A stretch of DNA of 64,000 nucleotides from Micromonospora parva. Lineage in GTDB: Bacteria; Actinomycetota; Actinomycetes; Mycobacteriales; Micromonosporaceae. The stretch spans positions 124,001 through 188,000 of the forward strand of contig NZ_JNZS01000002.1 of the NCBI RefSeq assembly GCF_000718515.1, written 5' to 3'. Numbering within the stretch: the stretch's first letter is position 1; every line of letters starts with the position of its first letter. Below the pieces are notes generated by a model. The model did not search any database, was not told the origin of the DNA, and worked only from the letters and a program-made list of their open reading frames with translations. This document shows positions 57,144 through 64,000 of this stretch, piece after piece. A program made the position numbers and the translations under genes.

Positions 57144-57885
57144 ATGGCGGATCACACTCACGCCCTGTCCTTCGGCGTCGCGGCGAGTGACTATGACCGC
57201 TTTCGGCCACGTTATCCCGAAGCTGCGGTCCGCTGGGCCCTCGGCGGGCTGCGGGCGGGCCAAGTGGTGGATCTCGCGGCCGGCACCGGCATCCTGACCC
57301 GCGCCGTGCTGGCCCTGGGCCACCAGGTCGTACCGGTCGAGCCCGATCCGGGGATGCGGGCGCAACTCGCCGTCAGCACCCCGGGCACGACCGCGCTGGC
57401 GGGCACCGCCGAGGCCCTGCCGCTGCCCGACTCGGCCGCGGACGCGGTGCTGGTGGGCACGGCGTACCACTGGTTCGACCGGGAGCCCGCGCACGCCGAG
57501 ATCGCCCGGGTGCTCCGTGGCGGTGGCACCTTCGCCCCCCCTGTGGAACATCCGTGACGACAGCGTCGACTGGGTGGCCGAGCTGGGTCGTATCGCCCAC
57601 TTCGGCGACAACTCAGCCAGCCTGGCGGGCAACGACCACCCCGACTTCGGCTCCGCCTTCGACCCGATCGAGCGGCGCGAGTTCCGGCACCACAGCACGC
57701 TCACGCCGGACGAGCTGCGCGGCGTGGTCCGCACCCGTTCGTACTGGCTCACCGCCACCACGGACGATCAACGGCGGGTCGAGCGGGAACTGACCGAACT
57801 CCTGAACACCCACCCCGCCCTCGCTGGCCGGGACACCATCGAGCTGCCGTACCGGACGCTGGTGCTGCGCGCCCGACGCCGCTGA
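57144..57885 (+). pseudogene. SAM-dependent methyltransferase disrupted by a +1 frameshift in a C7 run
   Basis: Frame 1 (57144-57557) has a class I methyltransferase N-terminus: FGVAASDYDRFRPRYPEAAV, motif I VVDLAAGTGILTRAVLALG, TAEALPLPDSAADAVLVGTA and HWFDREPAHAEIARVLRGGG, then a stop after APPVEHP. The normal continuation PLWNIRDDSVDWVAELGRIA is in another frame and runs to 57885 (ELPYRTLVLRARRR). The break is at 57535-57541, where seven C follow G; six would give TFAPLWNIRDD and one 246-aa protein. It may be a true mutation, phase-variable slippage or a sequencing error. Confidence 0.8.
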
Positions 57886-57896
57886 GGTCCACCCGA

Positions 57897-57918
57897 CGGC
57901 CGCCCCCGACGGCGGCCG
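57897..57918. terminator. Hairpin between the methyltransferase and coaX
   Basis: CGGCCGCC (57897-57904) pairs with GGCGGCCG (57911-57918) around a 6-nt loop, between convergent genes. Confidence 0.5.
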
Positions 57919-57921
57919 GGG

Positions 57922-58680
57922 TCACCGGTTGCGCTCGTAGACCATCCGCAGGCCGATCAGCGTGATCATCGGCTCGTGGTGGGTGATGGTGCGGCACTCG
58001 TTGATCACCAGGGAGGCGAGGCCGCCGGTGGCGATCACCGCCCGCACCTCGCCCAACTCCTCGGTCATCCGCTCGACGATCCGGTCCACCTGCCCGGCGA
58101 AGCCGAAGTACAGGCCGGCCTGAAGGCACTCCACGGTGTTCTTACCGATCACCGAGCGGGGCTTGGTGGCCTCCACCTTGCGCAACTGCGCCGCCCGAGC
58201 GGCCAGCGCGTCGAAGGAGATCTCGATACCCGGGGCGAACGCGCCGCCCAGGAACTCACCGCGCTCGCTGATCACGTCGAAGTTGGTGGTGGTGCCGAAG
58301 TCCACAACAATCGACGGGCCGCCGTAGAGGGTGTACGCCGCCAGGGTGTTCACCACCCGGTCGGCGCCCACCTCCTTCGGGTTGTCGATCGCCAACTGCA
58401 CGCCGGTCCGCACACCGGGCTCCACGATCACGCTCGGCAGGTCGGCGTAGTAACGGCCGAGCATGGTCCGCAGCGACCGCAACGCGGCCGGCACGGTGGA
58501 GCAGGCGGCCACGCCGGTGATCTCGACGTTGTCCCCGGCGAGCAGACCCCGGAACTTCAGGCCCAGCTCGTCCGCCGTCGAGCGGGCATCGGTCTTGATC
58601 CGCCAGGAGTGCACCAGCTTGTCGCCGTCGAAGGTCGCCAGCACGGTGTTGGTGTTTCCGATGTCGATGCAGAGCAGCAC
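57922..58680 (-). CDS. coaX: Type III pantothenate kinase
   Basis: A 252-aa ASKHA-fold kinase that phosphorylates pantothenate in the first committed CoA step. The phosphate-binding motif is CIDIGNTNTVLATFDGD, GADRVVNTLAAYTLYG holds the family GADR, and the adenosine/metal motif is VVDFGTTTNFDVI. The C-terminal ATGGLASLV region completes the fold. It starts at GTG 58680, 17 bp after the nadC stop, so it is the last gene of a nadB-nadC-coaX operon. Type III enzymes need a monovalent cation and are not inhibited by CoA. Confidence 0.96.
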   Translation of the reverse strand: MLLCIDIGNTNTVLATFDGDKLVHSWRIKTDARSTADELGLKFRGLLAGDNVEITGVAACSTVPAALRSLRTMLGRYYADLPSVIVEPGVRTGVQLAIDNPKEVGADRVVNTLAAYTLYGGPSIVVDFGTTTNFDVISERGEFLGGAFAPGIEISFDALAARAAQLRKVEATKPRSVIGKNTVECLQAGLYFGFAGQVDRIVERMTEELGEVRAVIATGGLASLVINECRTITHHEPMITLIGLRMVYERNR

Positions 58681-58697
58681 GCACGCAGCCTAGACAA

Positions 58698-59615
58698 CTA
58701 GTCGGTACGCAGGTCCATCGCGATGTCCAGGATCGGCGACGAGTGCGTCAACGCGCCCACCGAGAGGAAGTCCACGCCGGTGGCCGCGTACCGGCCGGCC
58801 ACCTCCAGGGTCAGCCCACCGGTCGCCTCCAGCTCCGCCCGGTCACCCACCGCGGCCACCGCCTCGGCCAGCGCCTCCGGCGTCATGTTGTCGCAGAGCA
58901 GGAAGTTCGCCCCGGCCTCCACCGCCTCCACCGCCTCGTCGACGCTGGTCACCTCGACCTGCACCGGCACCTCCGGGAACGCCTCCCGGACCCGCCGGTA
59001 GGCCGCCGTGATGCCCCCGGCCGCCAGCTTGTGGTTGTCCTTGATCATGGCGACGTCGTAGAGGCCCATCCGCTTGTTGGTGCCACCGCCCGCCCGCACC
59101 GCATACTTCTCCAGAGCCCGCAGGCCCGGCGTCGTCTTGCGGGTGTCCAGCACCATCGCCTTCGTACCGGCCAGCGCGTCCGCCCAGGCCCGGGTGTGGG
59201 TGGCCACCCCGGACATCCGGCAGAGCAGGTTGAGCGCCGTCCGCTCGGCCGTCAGCAGCAACCGGGTCGGGCCGGTCACCGTCGCCAGCACGTCACCGCG
59301 GGCCACCCGCTCACCGTCGCGGGCCAGCACCGACACCTCGACGGTACGACCGAAGCCCGTCACCTCACCCACCAGCTCGAACACGGCGGCGGCCACCGCC
59401 ATCCCGGCCAACACCCCGTCCGCGCGGGCCACCAGGTCGGCCGTGTCGGTCTGCTCCGCCGGGACGGTGGCCACGCTGGTGACGTCCAGGAAGTCCGGGC
59501 CCAGATCCTCGACCAGCGTGCCCTCGATCACCTGCCGCACCTGTGCCGGGTCCAGCCCGGCCGCCTGCAACGCCACCGCCGTCGGCCCCGTCAACGCCAT
59601 CTCCGTCGCGCTCAC
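58698..59615 (-). CDS. nadC: Nicotinate-nucleotide pyrophosphorylase (quinolinate phosphoribosyltransferase)
   Basis: A 305-aa enzyme that converts quinolinate and PRPP to nicotinate mononucleotide. It has RTALNLLCRMSGVATHTRAW, VLDTRKTTPGLRALEKYAVR with the conserved TRKT/PGLR and Lys, GGGTNKRMGLYDVAMIKDNH and LEATGGLTLEVAGRYAATG. GTG 59615 has GGAGGGGAG six to seven bases upstream and overlaps the nadB stop (GTGA). ATG 59600 is a less likely alternative. Confidence 0.96.
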   Translation of the reverse strand: MSATEMALTGPTAVALQAAGLDPAQVRQVIEGTLVEDLGPDFLDVTSVATVPAEQTDTADLVARADGVLAGMAVAAAVFELVGEVTGFGRTVEVSVLARDGERVARGDVLATVTGPTRLLLTAERTALNLLCRMSGVATHTRAWADALAGTKAMVLDTRKTTPGLRALEKYAVRAGGGTNKRMGLYDVAMIKDNHKLAAGGITAAYRRVREAFPEVPVQVEVTSVDEAVEAVEAGANFLLCDNMTPEALAEAVAAVGDRAELEATGGLTLEVAGRYAATGVDFLSVGALTHSSPILDIAMDLRTD

Positions 59616-61309
59616 CGTGAACTCCCCTCCCACTGTTGCGTCACCCGGCCCTGCGCCCCGACCGCCCCGACGAGATGGCCCAGCCACCGTTCGTCGGCCG
59701 TCGGAAAGTCCTCCCGCCAGTGGCAGCCCCGAGTCTCACCACGGGCGTACGCGGCGGCGACCAGCGTCGACGCCACGGTCAGCAGGTTCGTCGCCTCCCA
59801 GTCGGCGGTGCGCGGGCGACCCCGGGCAACACCCAGCTCGGTCAACGTCCCGGCCGTCTCGGCCAGCGTCGCCGCGGATCGGAGCACCCCGGCCCCCCGG
59901 GTCATCGCCCGCTGCAGGGTCGGCGTCACCTCCGCCGGCAGCACCCAGCCCGTGCCGCCACGCCAGGCGCCGACGTCCGCCGGCTGGGCCTGCTCGGGCA
60001 GGCCGGCCGCGATGTCCTCGGCGATCCGCCGGGAGAAGACCAGCCCTTCCAGCAGCGAGTTGCTGGCCAGCCGGTTCGCGCCGTGCACGCCGGTGCAGGC
60101 CACCTCGCCGCAGGCGTACAGGCCGGGGATGGAGGTACGGCCGCGCAGGTCGGTCCGGACCCCGCCGGAGGCGTAGTGGGCGGCCGGCGCCACCGGGATC
60201 AGGTCGGTCGCCGGGTCCACGCCGATCGCCAGGCAGGACGCCACGATGGTGGGGAACCGACCGGCCAGGAAGTCGCCGCCCAGGTGCCGCGCGTCGAGGA
60301 AGACGTGGTCCGCGCCGGTGGCCACCAATACCCGGTGGATGCCCTTGGCCACCACGTCCCGGGGGGCCAACTCGGCCAACTCGTGCTGGCCCACCATGAA
60401 CCGCTTGCCGTCCGCGTCCACCAGGTACGCGCCCTCGCCGCGCAACGCCTCGGAGACCAGCGGCTGCTGCGCGTGCCCGGCCCCGGGCACCCCCGCGCCG
60501 GCCGGGGTGATCAGGGCGGTCGGGTGGAACTGGACGAACTCCACGTCGGTCACCGCCGCGCCGGCCCGCAGCGCCAGCGCCACCCCGTCCCCTGTGGAGA
60601 CCGCCGGGTTGGTGGTGGCCGAGAAGACCTGCCCCATTCCGCCGGTGGCGAGCACCACCGCGCGGGCCAGCAGTGCGCCGACGCCGTCCTCGCTGCCCTC
60701 GCCCAACACGTGCAGGGTGATCCCGCACGCCGGTCCGAGCCCGTCCGGGCCGTCGCCGGGCGCGCGCAGCAGGTCCAGCACGAGGGCGTGCTCGACCAGC
60801 CGGATCCACGGGTCGCGCTGCACGGCGGCGTGCAGGGCACGCTGCACCTCCGCGCCGGTGGCGTCCCCGCCGGCGTGCACGATCCGGTCCGCCCGGTGCC
60901 CGCCCTCGCGGGTCAACATCAACGAGCCGTCCGGGTGTCTGTCGAACTCGGCGCCGATCCGCATCAGCTCACGCAGCCGGGTCGGGCCCTCCTCGACCAG
61001 CACCCGGACCGCCGCCGGGTCGCACAGCCCGACCCCGGCGACCTCGGTGTCCCGGGCATGCGCCGCCGGGGAGTCGGCCGGGTCGAGCACGGCGGCGATG
61101 CCGCCCTGCGCCCAGCGGGTCGAGCCATCGTCGATGTTGACCTTGGTGACCACCGTGACGTGCAGACCCGCCTCGCGCAGGTGCAGCGCCGCGGTCAACC
61201 CGGCCACGCCGGAACCCACCACGATCACGTCGGTGGTCTCCACCCAGCCGGGCGCTGGCGCGGCCAGCAGCGTGGGCAGGGCGGGCAGGTCGACGGTCGG
61301 GAAACGCAT
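59612..61309 (-). CDS. nadB: L-aspartate oxidase
   Basis: A 565-aa FAD enzyme that makes iminoaspartate for quinolinate. The FAD-binding loop is VIVVGSGVAGLTAALHLREA. STRWAQGGIAAVLDP, EGGHRADRIVHAGGDATGAE, FVQFHPTALITPAG and the catalytic-region SCLAIGVDPATDLIPVAPAA plus CTGVHGANRLASNSLLEGLV follow in family order. ATG 61309 is used; TTG 61321 is an alternative. It overlaps nadC. No nadA is upstream in the window, so quinolinate synthase must be encoded elsewhere. Confidence 0.95.
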   Translation of the reverse strand: MRFPTVDLPALPTLLAAPAPGWVETTDVIVVGSGVAGLTAALHLREAGLHVTVVTKVNIDDGSTRWAQGGIAAVLDPADSPAAHARDTEVAGVGLCDPAAVRVLVEEGPTRLRELMRIGAEFDRHPDGSLMLTREGGHRADRIVHAGGDATGAEVQRALHAAVQRDPWIRLVEHALVLDLLRAPGDGPDGLGPACGITLHVLGEGSEDGVGALLARAVVLATGGMGQVFSATTNPAVSTGDGVALALRAGAAVTDVEFVQFHPTALITPAGAGVPGAGHAQQPLVSEALRGEGAYLVDADGKRFMVGQHELAELAPRDVVAKGIHRVLVATGADHVFLDARHLGGDFLAGRFPTIVASCLAIGVDPATDLIPVAPAAHYASGGVRTDLRGRTSIPGLYACGEVACTGVHGANRLASNSLLEGLVFSRRIAEDIAAGLPEQAQPADVGAWRGGTGWVLPAEVTPTLQRAMTRGAGVLRSAATLAETAGTLTELGVARGRPRTADWEATNLLTVASTLVAAAYARGETRGCHWREDFPTADERWLGHLVGAVGAQGRVTQQWEGSSR

Positions 61310-61417
61310 TCCCCCAGTCAACCCGAACCGTCCTCGCCCGGGGCGGCGGGGGCGGGACGAGTGGTTTGGGCGACGCCGTCCGGCGCCCGCCGCGCCGCGT
61401 CGACCGTCAGGCCAGTG

Positions 61418-62314
61418 TCACTTCGTCCGCACCGGCAGACCCGCCGGGCCCGCGCCCTTCAGGGAGGCGGTCACCGTACGGTCGCTGAGCCACAGATAGC
61501 AGCGGACCCCCCGATCACCGACCTTCCACCGCCCCGCCCCCGGCGGCCGGACCACCACCCCGCTGCGGAAACGCAGCGTGGCGTCGTCCGGTACGCCCGC
61601 GTACCGGGCGAGGACGCTGCGACAACCCGTGTAGAGCGGCAGCCAATCGGCGTCCTGGGTCGGGTACGGCCGATCCGGTGCCCGCCACACCCCGACGAAC
61701 TCCGCGTCGTGCTGTGCGCCGCACTCCACCGGGATCAACGTCTGCACCCCCCGGGCGGCGCCCGCGCGGGTCTGCTGGCAACCCAGGCGCAGCGCGGTGG
61801 GCCCTTTCAGGGCGTCCCGCAGACTGCCCGACCGGACCACCACGGTGGCCGCCGCCTCGACGGTGGTCAGCTCGGTGACGTCACAGCGGAACCACCGGGA
61901 ACCCGCCGCCCAACCCGGCCCGTTGGGCAGCGCCACTGACAGCCGCAGCCGGCCCGACCGCCAGTCGTCACCCAGGTAGCCGGCCGCCCGGGTGTCGCAC
62001 TCGGCGAACGCGCCGCGCAACTCCGCCGAACCACCCGCCGGGGCGGTCGTCCGCTCGACCGGGAACGCCCCCACGTGCACGGTCTCCAGCCGGTGCGGGC
62101 CGGCGCAGTCCACCGGCTGGTAGCTGGCCAGGCTGACCAGATCGGTGAAGTCGGCGGCGTGACACACGCCGGCTGCCGGGGTGAACGCCGACGGCGCCGG
62201 CAGGGCCGCCCAGTCGTCGGTCAGATCACCGTCCAGGCCGTCGGACCCGGCACAGGCCACCAGCAGCGCCGCCGCGGCAACAGCGGCGAACAGGGTCGTC
62301 ATGGCACGGCGCAT
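61418..62314 (-). CDS. Septum-formation-family lipoprotein
   Basis: A 298-aa lipoprotein. The lipobox is LLVAC following TTLFAAVAAAA. The mature part consists of two similar modules with conserved Cys: AGVCHAADFTDLVSLASYQP then VDCAGPHRLETVHVGAFP, and LGCQQTRAGAARGVQTLIPV then CGAQHDAEFVGVWRAPDRPY. This matches the actinobacterial Septum_form (PF13845) pattern, a repeat also found in membrane-anchored septation proteins. GGGGAGG precedes ATG 62314. Its role in division is inferred from the family name only. Confidence 0.8.
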   Translation of the reverse strand: MRRAMTTLFAAVAAAALLVACAGSDGLDGDLTDDWAALPAPSAFTPAAGVCHAADFTDLVSLASYQPVDCAGPHRLETVHVGAFPVERTTAPAGGSAELRGAFAECDTRAAGYLGDDWRSGRLRLSVALPNGPGWAAGSRWFRCDVTELTTVEAAATVVVRSGSLRDALKGPTALRLGCQQTRAGAARGVQTLIPVECGAQHDAEFVGVWRAPDRPYPTQDADWLPLYTGCRSVLARYAGVPDDATLRFRSGVVVRPPGAGRWKVGDRGVRCYLWLSDRTVTASLKGAGPAGLPVRTK

Positions 62315-62410
62315 CGCGGCCTCCCCCAGCCACCGACCGGCTTCCGCCAGCGCGCCCAGGGTAACCGGAAATGACAGTCCGGTGACAGACCGGAATCGTG
62401 CTACCCGGGA

Positions 62411-62839
62411 TCAGACTCCGGACACGGCCAACGGGCTGGGCACCGGGTTCCCGGCCGTGCCGGGTGCCGCCGCAGCCGGGTCGGCACCCAACTCGATCAC
62501 CCGGTTGTCGGCGTCGACGTGCACCACCCGGGGCCGGTACGACCGGGCCTCGGCGTCGTCCATCTGCCCGTACGAGATCAGGATGACCAGGTCACCGGGG
62601 TGCACCAGGTGCGCGGCGGCACCGTTGATACCGATCACGCCGCTGCCCCGCTCGCCCGGGATCACGTACGTCTCCAGCCGGGCGCCATTGGTGATGTCCA
62701 CGATCGCCACCTGCTCGCCGGGGAGCAGGTCGGCGGCGTCGAGCAGGTCCTCGTCCACCGTCACCGAACCGACGTAGTGCAGGTCGGCCTGGGTCACCGT
62801 GGCTCGGTGGATCTTCGACTTGAGCATGGTCCGCAACAT
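62411..62839 (-). CDS. panD: Aspartate 1-decarboxylase
   Basis: A 142-aa pyruvoyl enzyme that makes beta-alanine. The self-cleavage site Gly24-Ser25 is in [14 protein letters not shown], with Lys9 in [11 protein letters not shown], Arg54 region [12 protein letters not shown], and [20 protein letters not shown]. The C-terminal ~20 residues (Ala/Pro-rich) are disordered. AAAGG is about eight bases before ATG 62839. It follows panC by 44 bp on the same strand and is part of the pantothenate cluster. Confidence 0.96.
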   Translation of the reverse strand: MLRTMLKSKIHRATVTQADLHYVGSVTVDEDLLDAADLLPGEQVAIVDITNGARLETYVIPGERGSGVIGINGAAAHLVHPGDLVILISYGQMDDAEARSYRPRVVHVDADNRVIELGADPAAAAPGTAGNPVPSPLAVSGV

Positions 62840-62883
62840 CGGGATGGCCTTTCGCGGGATTGGTGGAGGGTGGTGCGGCCGGG

Positions 62884-63732
62884 TCAGGGGCGCGGGGCGA
62901 GGTGGATCGCCGCGTTGTCGATCAACCGGGTGGCACCCACCCAGGCGGCGATCACCAACCGGGCCGGCCCGGACACCGGTCCCGGTTCCAGGTCGGGGTC
63001 GGTGAGCACCAGGTAGTCGAGGCGGGAACCGGGCGTACCGGCACCAAACGCGGCGTGCGCCGCGGTCAGCACCGCCCCCGCGTCCCGACCGTCGTCGGCG
63101 GCCCGCGCGCCGGCCCGCAACGCGGCGGACAGGCTCAGCGCGGCGGCCCGCTCCGACTCGCTCAGGTAGCGGTTGCGGCTGGACAGGGCGAGCCCGTCCG
63201 GCTCGCGGACGGTCGGCACGCCGACCACCTCGACCGGCACGTCCAGGTCCCGGGCCATCCGTCGGACCAGGGTCAGCTGCTGGTAGTCCTTCTCGCCGAA
63301 GAACGCCAGGTCCGGCCGGGTGAGCTGGAGCAACTTCAGCACCACGGTGAGCACGCCGTGGAAGAAGCCGGGACGACTCGCCCCCTCCAGCTCAGCGCCG
63401 AGCGGACCCGGGTCGAGGCGGACCCGGGGCTGCCCGTCCGGGTACATGTCCGCCACCGACGGGGCGAAGACCAGATCGGCGCCCGCCCGCCGGCACACCT
63501 CCAGGTCGGCGTCGAGGGTGCGCGGGTAGCGGTCGAAGTCCTCGTTCGGCCCGAACTGCAACGGGTTCACGAAGATCGTCACCAGCACGTGGTCGGCCTG
63601 TTCCCGGGCCGCGCGCAGCAGCGTCTCGTGCCCGGAGTGCAGCGCACCCATGGTCATCACCACCCCGACCGTGCCCTTCAGCCCGGCCCGGGCCTCGGCC
63701 AACTCGGCCCGCGTGTGCACCACCTGGGTCAT
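62884..63732 (-). CDS. panC: Pantoate--beta-alanine ligase (pantothenate synthetase)
   Basis: A 282-aa ATP-dependent ligase. The HIGH-like motif is [20 protein letters not shown], followed by [60 protein letters not shown] and the KMSKS-equivalent [14 protein letters not shown] 63732 overlaps the stop of the upstream DUF2520 gene (ATGA). With panD and coaX in the window, most of the route from aspartate and pantoate to phosphopantothenate is present. Confidence 0.97.
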   Translation of the reverse strand: MTQVVHTRAELAEARAGLKGTVGVVMTMGALHSGHETLLRAAREQADHVLVTIFVNPLQFGPNEDFDRYPRTLDADLEVCRRAGADLVFAPSVADMYPDGQPRVRLDPGPLGAELEGASRPGFFHGVLTVVLKLLQLTRPDLAFFGEKDYQQLTLVRRMARDLDVPVEVVGVPTVREPDGLALSSRNRYLSESERAAALSLSAALRAGARAADDGRDAGAVLTAAHAAFGAGTPGSRLDYLVLTDPDLEPGPVSGPARLVIAAWVGATRLIDNAAIHLAPRP

Positions 63733-64000
63733 GCCGCCACCTCCCGACCGCTGTCGGCCAGCACACCGAGCAGCGACTGTGCGTCCACCGGCCGGAGGCG
63801 GCCGGCGGCGATCGCCCGGTCGGCGGTACGACGGGCCAACGCCAGGTACGCGGGGACGGACTCCGGCGCGGTGGCCACCAACCGGTCCAGGTGCCGCCGT
63901 ACGGTGCCCGCGTCGCCACGGGAGACCGGGCCGGTCAACGCGTCGTCGCCGAGCCGCAGCGCGTTCTCCAGGGCGGCCCGCAGCAGCGGGGCGAGCACCT
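63729..64000 (-). CDS. DUF2520/Rossmann-like protein, C-terminal part only
   Basis: Only the last ~89 residues are in the window; the gene continues beyond 64000. [40 protein letters not shown] and [20 protein letters not shown] match the helical DUF2520 domain that follows an NADP-binding Rossmann domain in proteins next to panC. It resembles ketopantoate-reductase-type C-domains, so a role in pantoate formation is often suspected but not shown. Its stop overlaps the panC start. Confidence 0.85.
   Translation of the reverse strand, partial: VLAPLLRAALENALRLGDDALTGPVSRGDAGTVRRHLDRLVATAPESVPAYLALARRTADRAIAAGRLRPVDAQSLLGVLADSGREVAA

Noticed and set aside
58660..58700. Leaderless promoter for coaX (TAGGCT four bases before GTG)
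   Set aside because: The spacing is too short compared with the 6-8 bases elsewhere, and the gene lies 17 bp after nadC in an operon.

Overview
The window is high-GC actinobacterial DNA. The gene content (carD-ispD-ispF, radA-disA, lsr2-lysS, clpC, nadBC-coaX, panCD, DUF397/DUF5753 pairs, many GTG starts) fits a Micromonospora-like member of the Micromonosporaceae. That placement is inferred from gene content and order; no rRNA is present.

Layout. 0-5.3 kb: an AraC/VOC pair, a PfpI/DJ-1 protein, tRNA-Thr(UGU), an MsiK/UgpC-type sugar ABC ATPase with two palindromic operator candidates, a small membrane protein and rlmB. 5.3-9.6 kb: cysS diverges from an IclR regulator, followed by a repeat-rich stretch with a DUF559-like protein and 28-, 36- and 19-bp tandem repeats. 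9.6-16.4 kb: a secreted subtilase, a HAD hydrolase, an EamA exporter divergent from a CGNR regulator, a GNAT enzyme and a DUF5753/DUF397 pair. 16.4-22.7 kb: fumC, a 993-aa SARP/NB-ARC/TPR regulator and a class I fumarase, all on the minus strand. 22.9-37.5 kb: tyrosine/homogentisate catabolism in two blocks (Lrp regulator and hppD with a nearby aminotransferase; hmgA divergent from an uncharacterised gene plus fahA). Between these blocks lie an RDD protein, a surface-protein group (WxL-like, DUF916-like, LPXTG), two beta-propeller proteins and a solitary DUF397. 37.5-39.3 kb: carD-ispD-ispF-TPR. 41-45 kb: a compact natural-product locus with a type III polyketide synthase, an acyl-CoA dehydrogenase-like flavoenzyme, a methyltransferase and a UbiA prenyltransferase. 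45-57 kb: genome maintenance and core genes (radA, disA, def, mutY, clpC, lsr2, lysS). 57-64 kb: a frameshifted methyltransferase, then the NAD and CoA cofactor genes (coaX, nadC, nadB, panD, panC and a partial DUF2520 gene).

Genes working together. HppD, HmgA and FahA take 4-hydroxyphenylpyruvate to fumarate and acetoacetate. No maleylacetoacetate isomerase is visible, and an unknown protein is translationally coupled to FahA. PanC and PanD make pantothenate and CoaX phosphorylates it. NadB and NadC make the NAD precursor. IspD and IspF serve isoprenoid synthesis.

Most notable signals: (1) a dispersed inverted-repeat element in two copies with an identical 29-nt left arm; (2) the type III PKS locus; (3) a surface-protein gene whose signal peptide has no ATG/GTG/TTG start and appears to begin at ATT; (4) a recurrent TANNNT-N6-8-start arrangement at genes without a Shine-Dalgarno (SD) sequence, indicating leaderless transcripts, including a leaderless nine-codon ORF coupled to the RDD gene; (5) clusters of DnaA-box-like sequences away from any recognisable origin.
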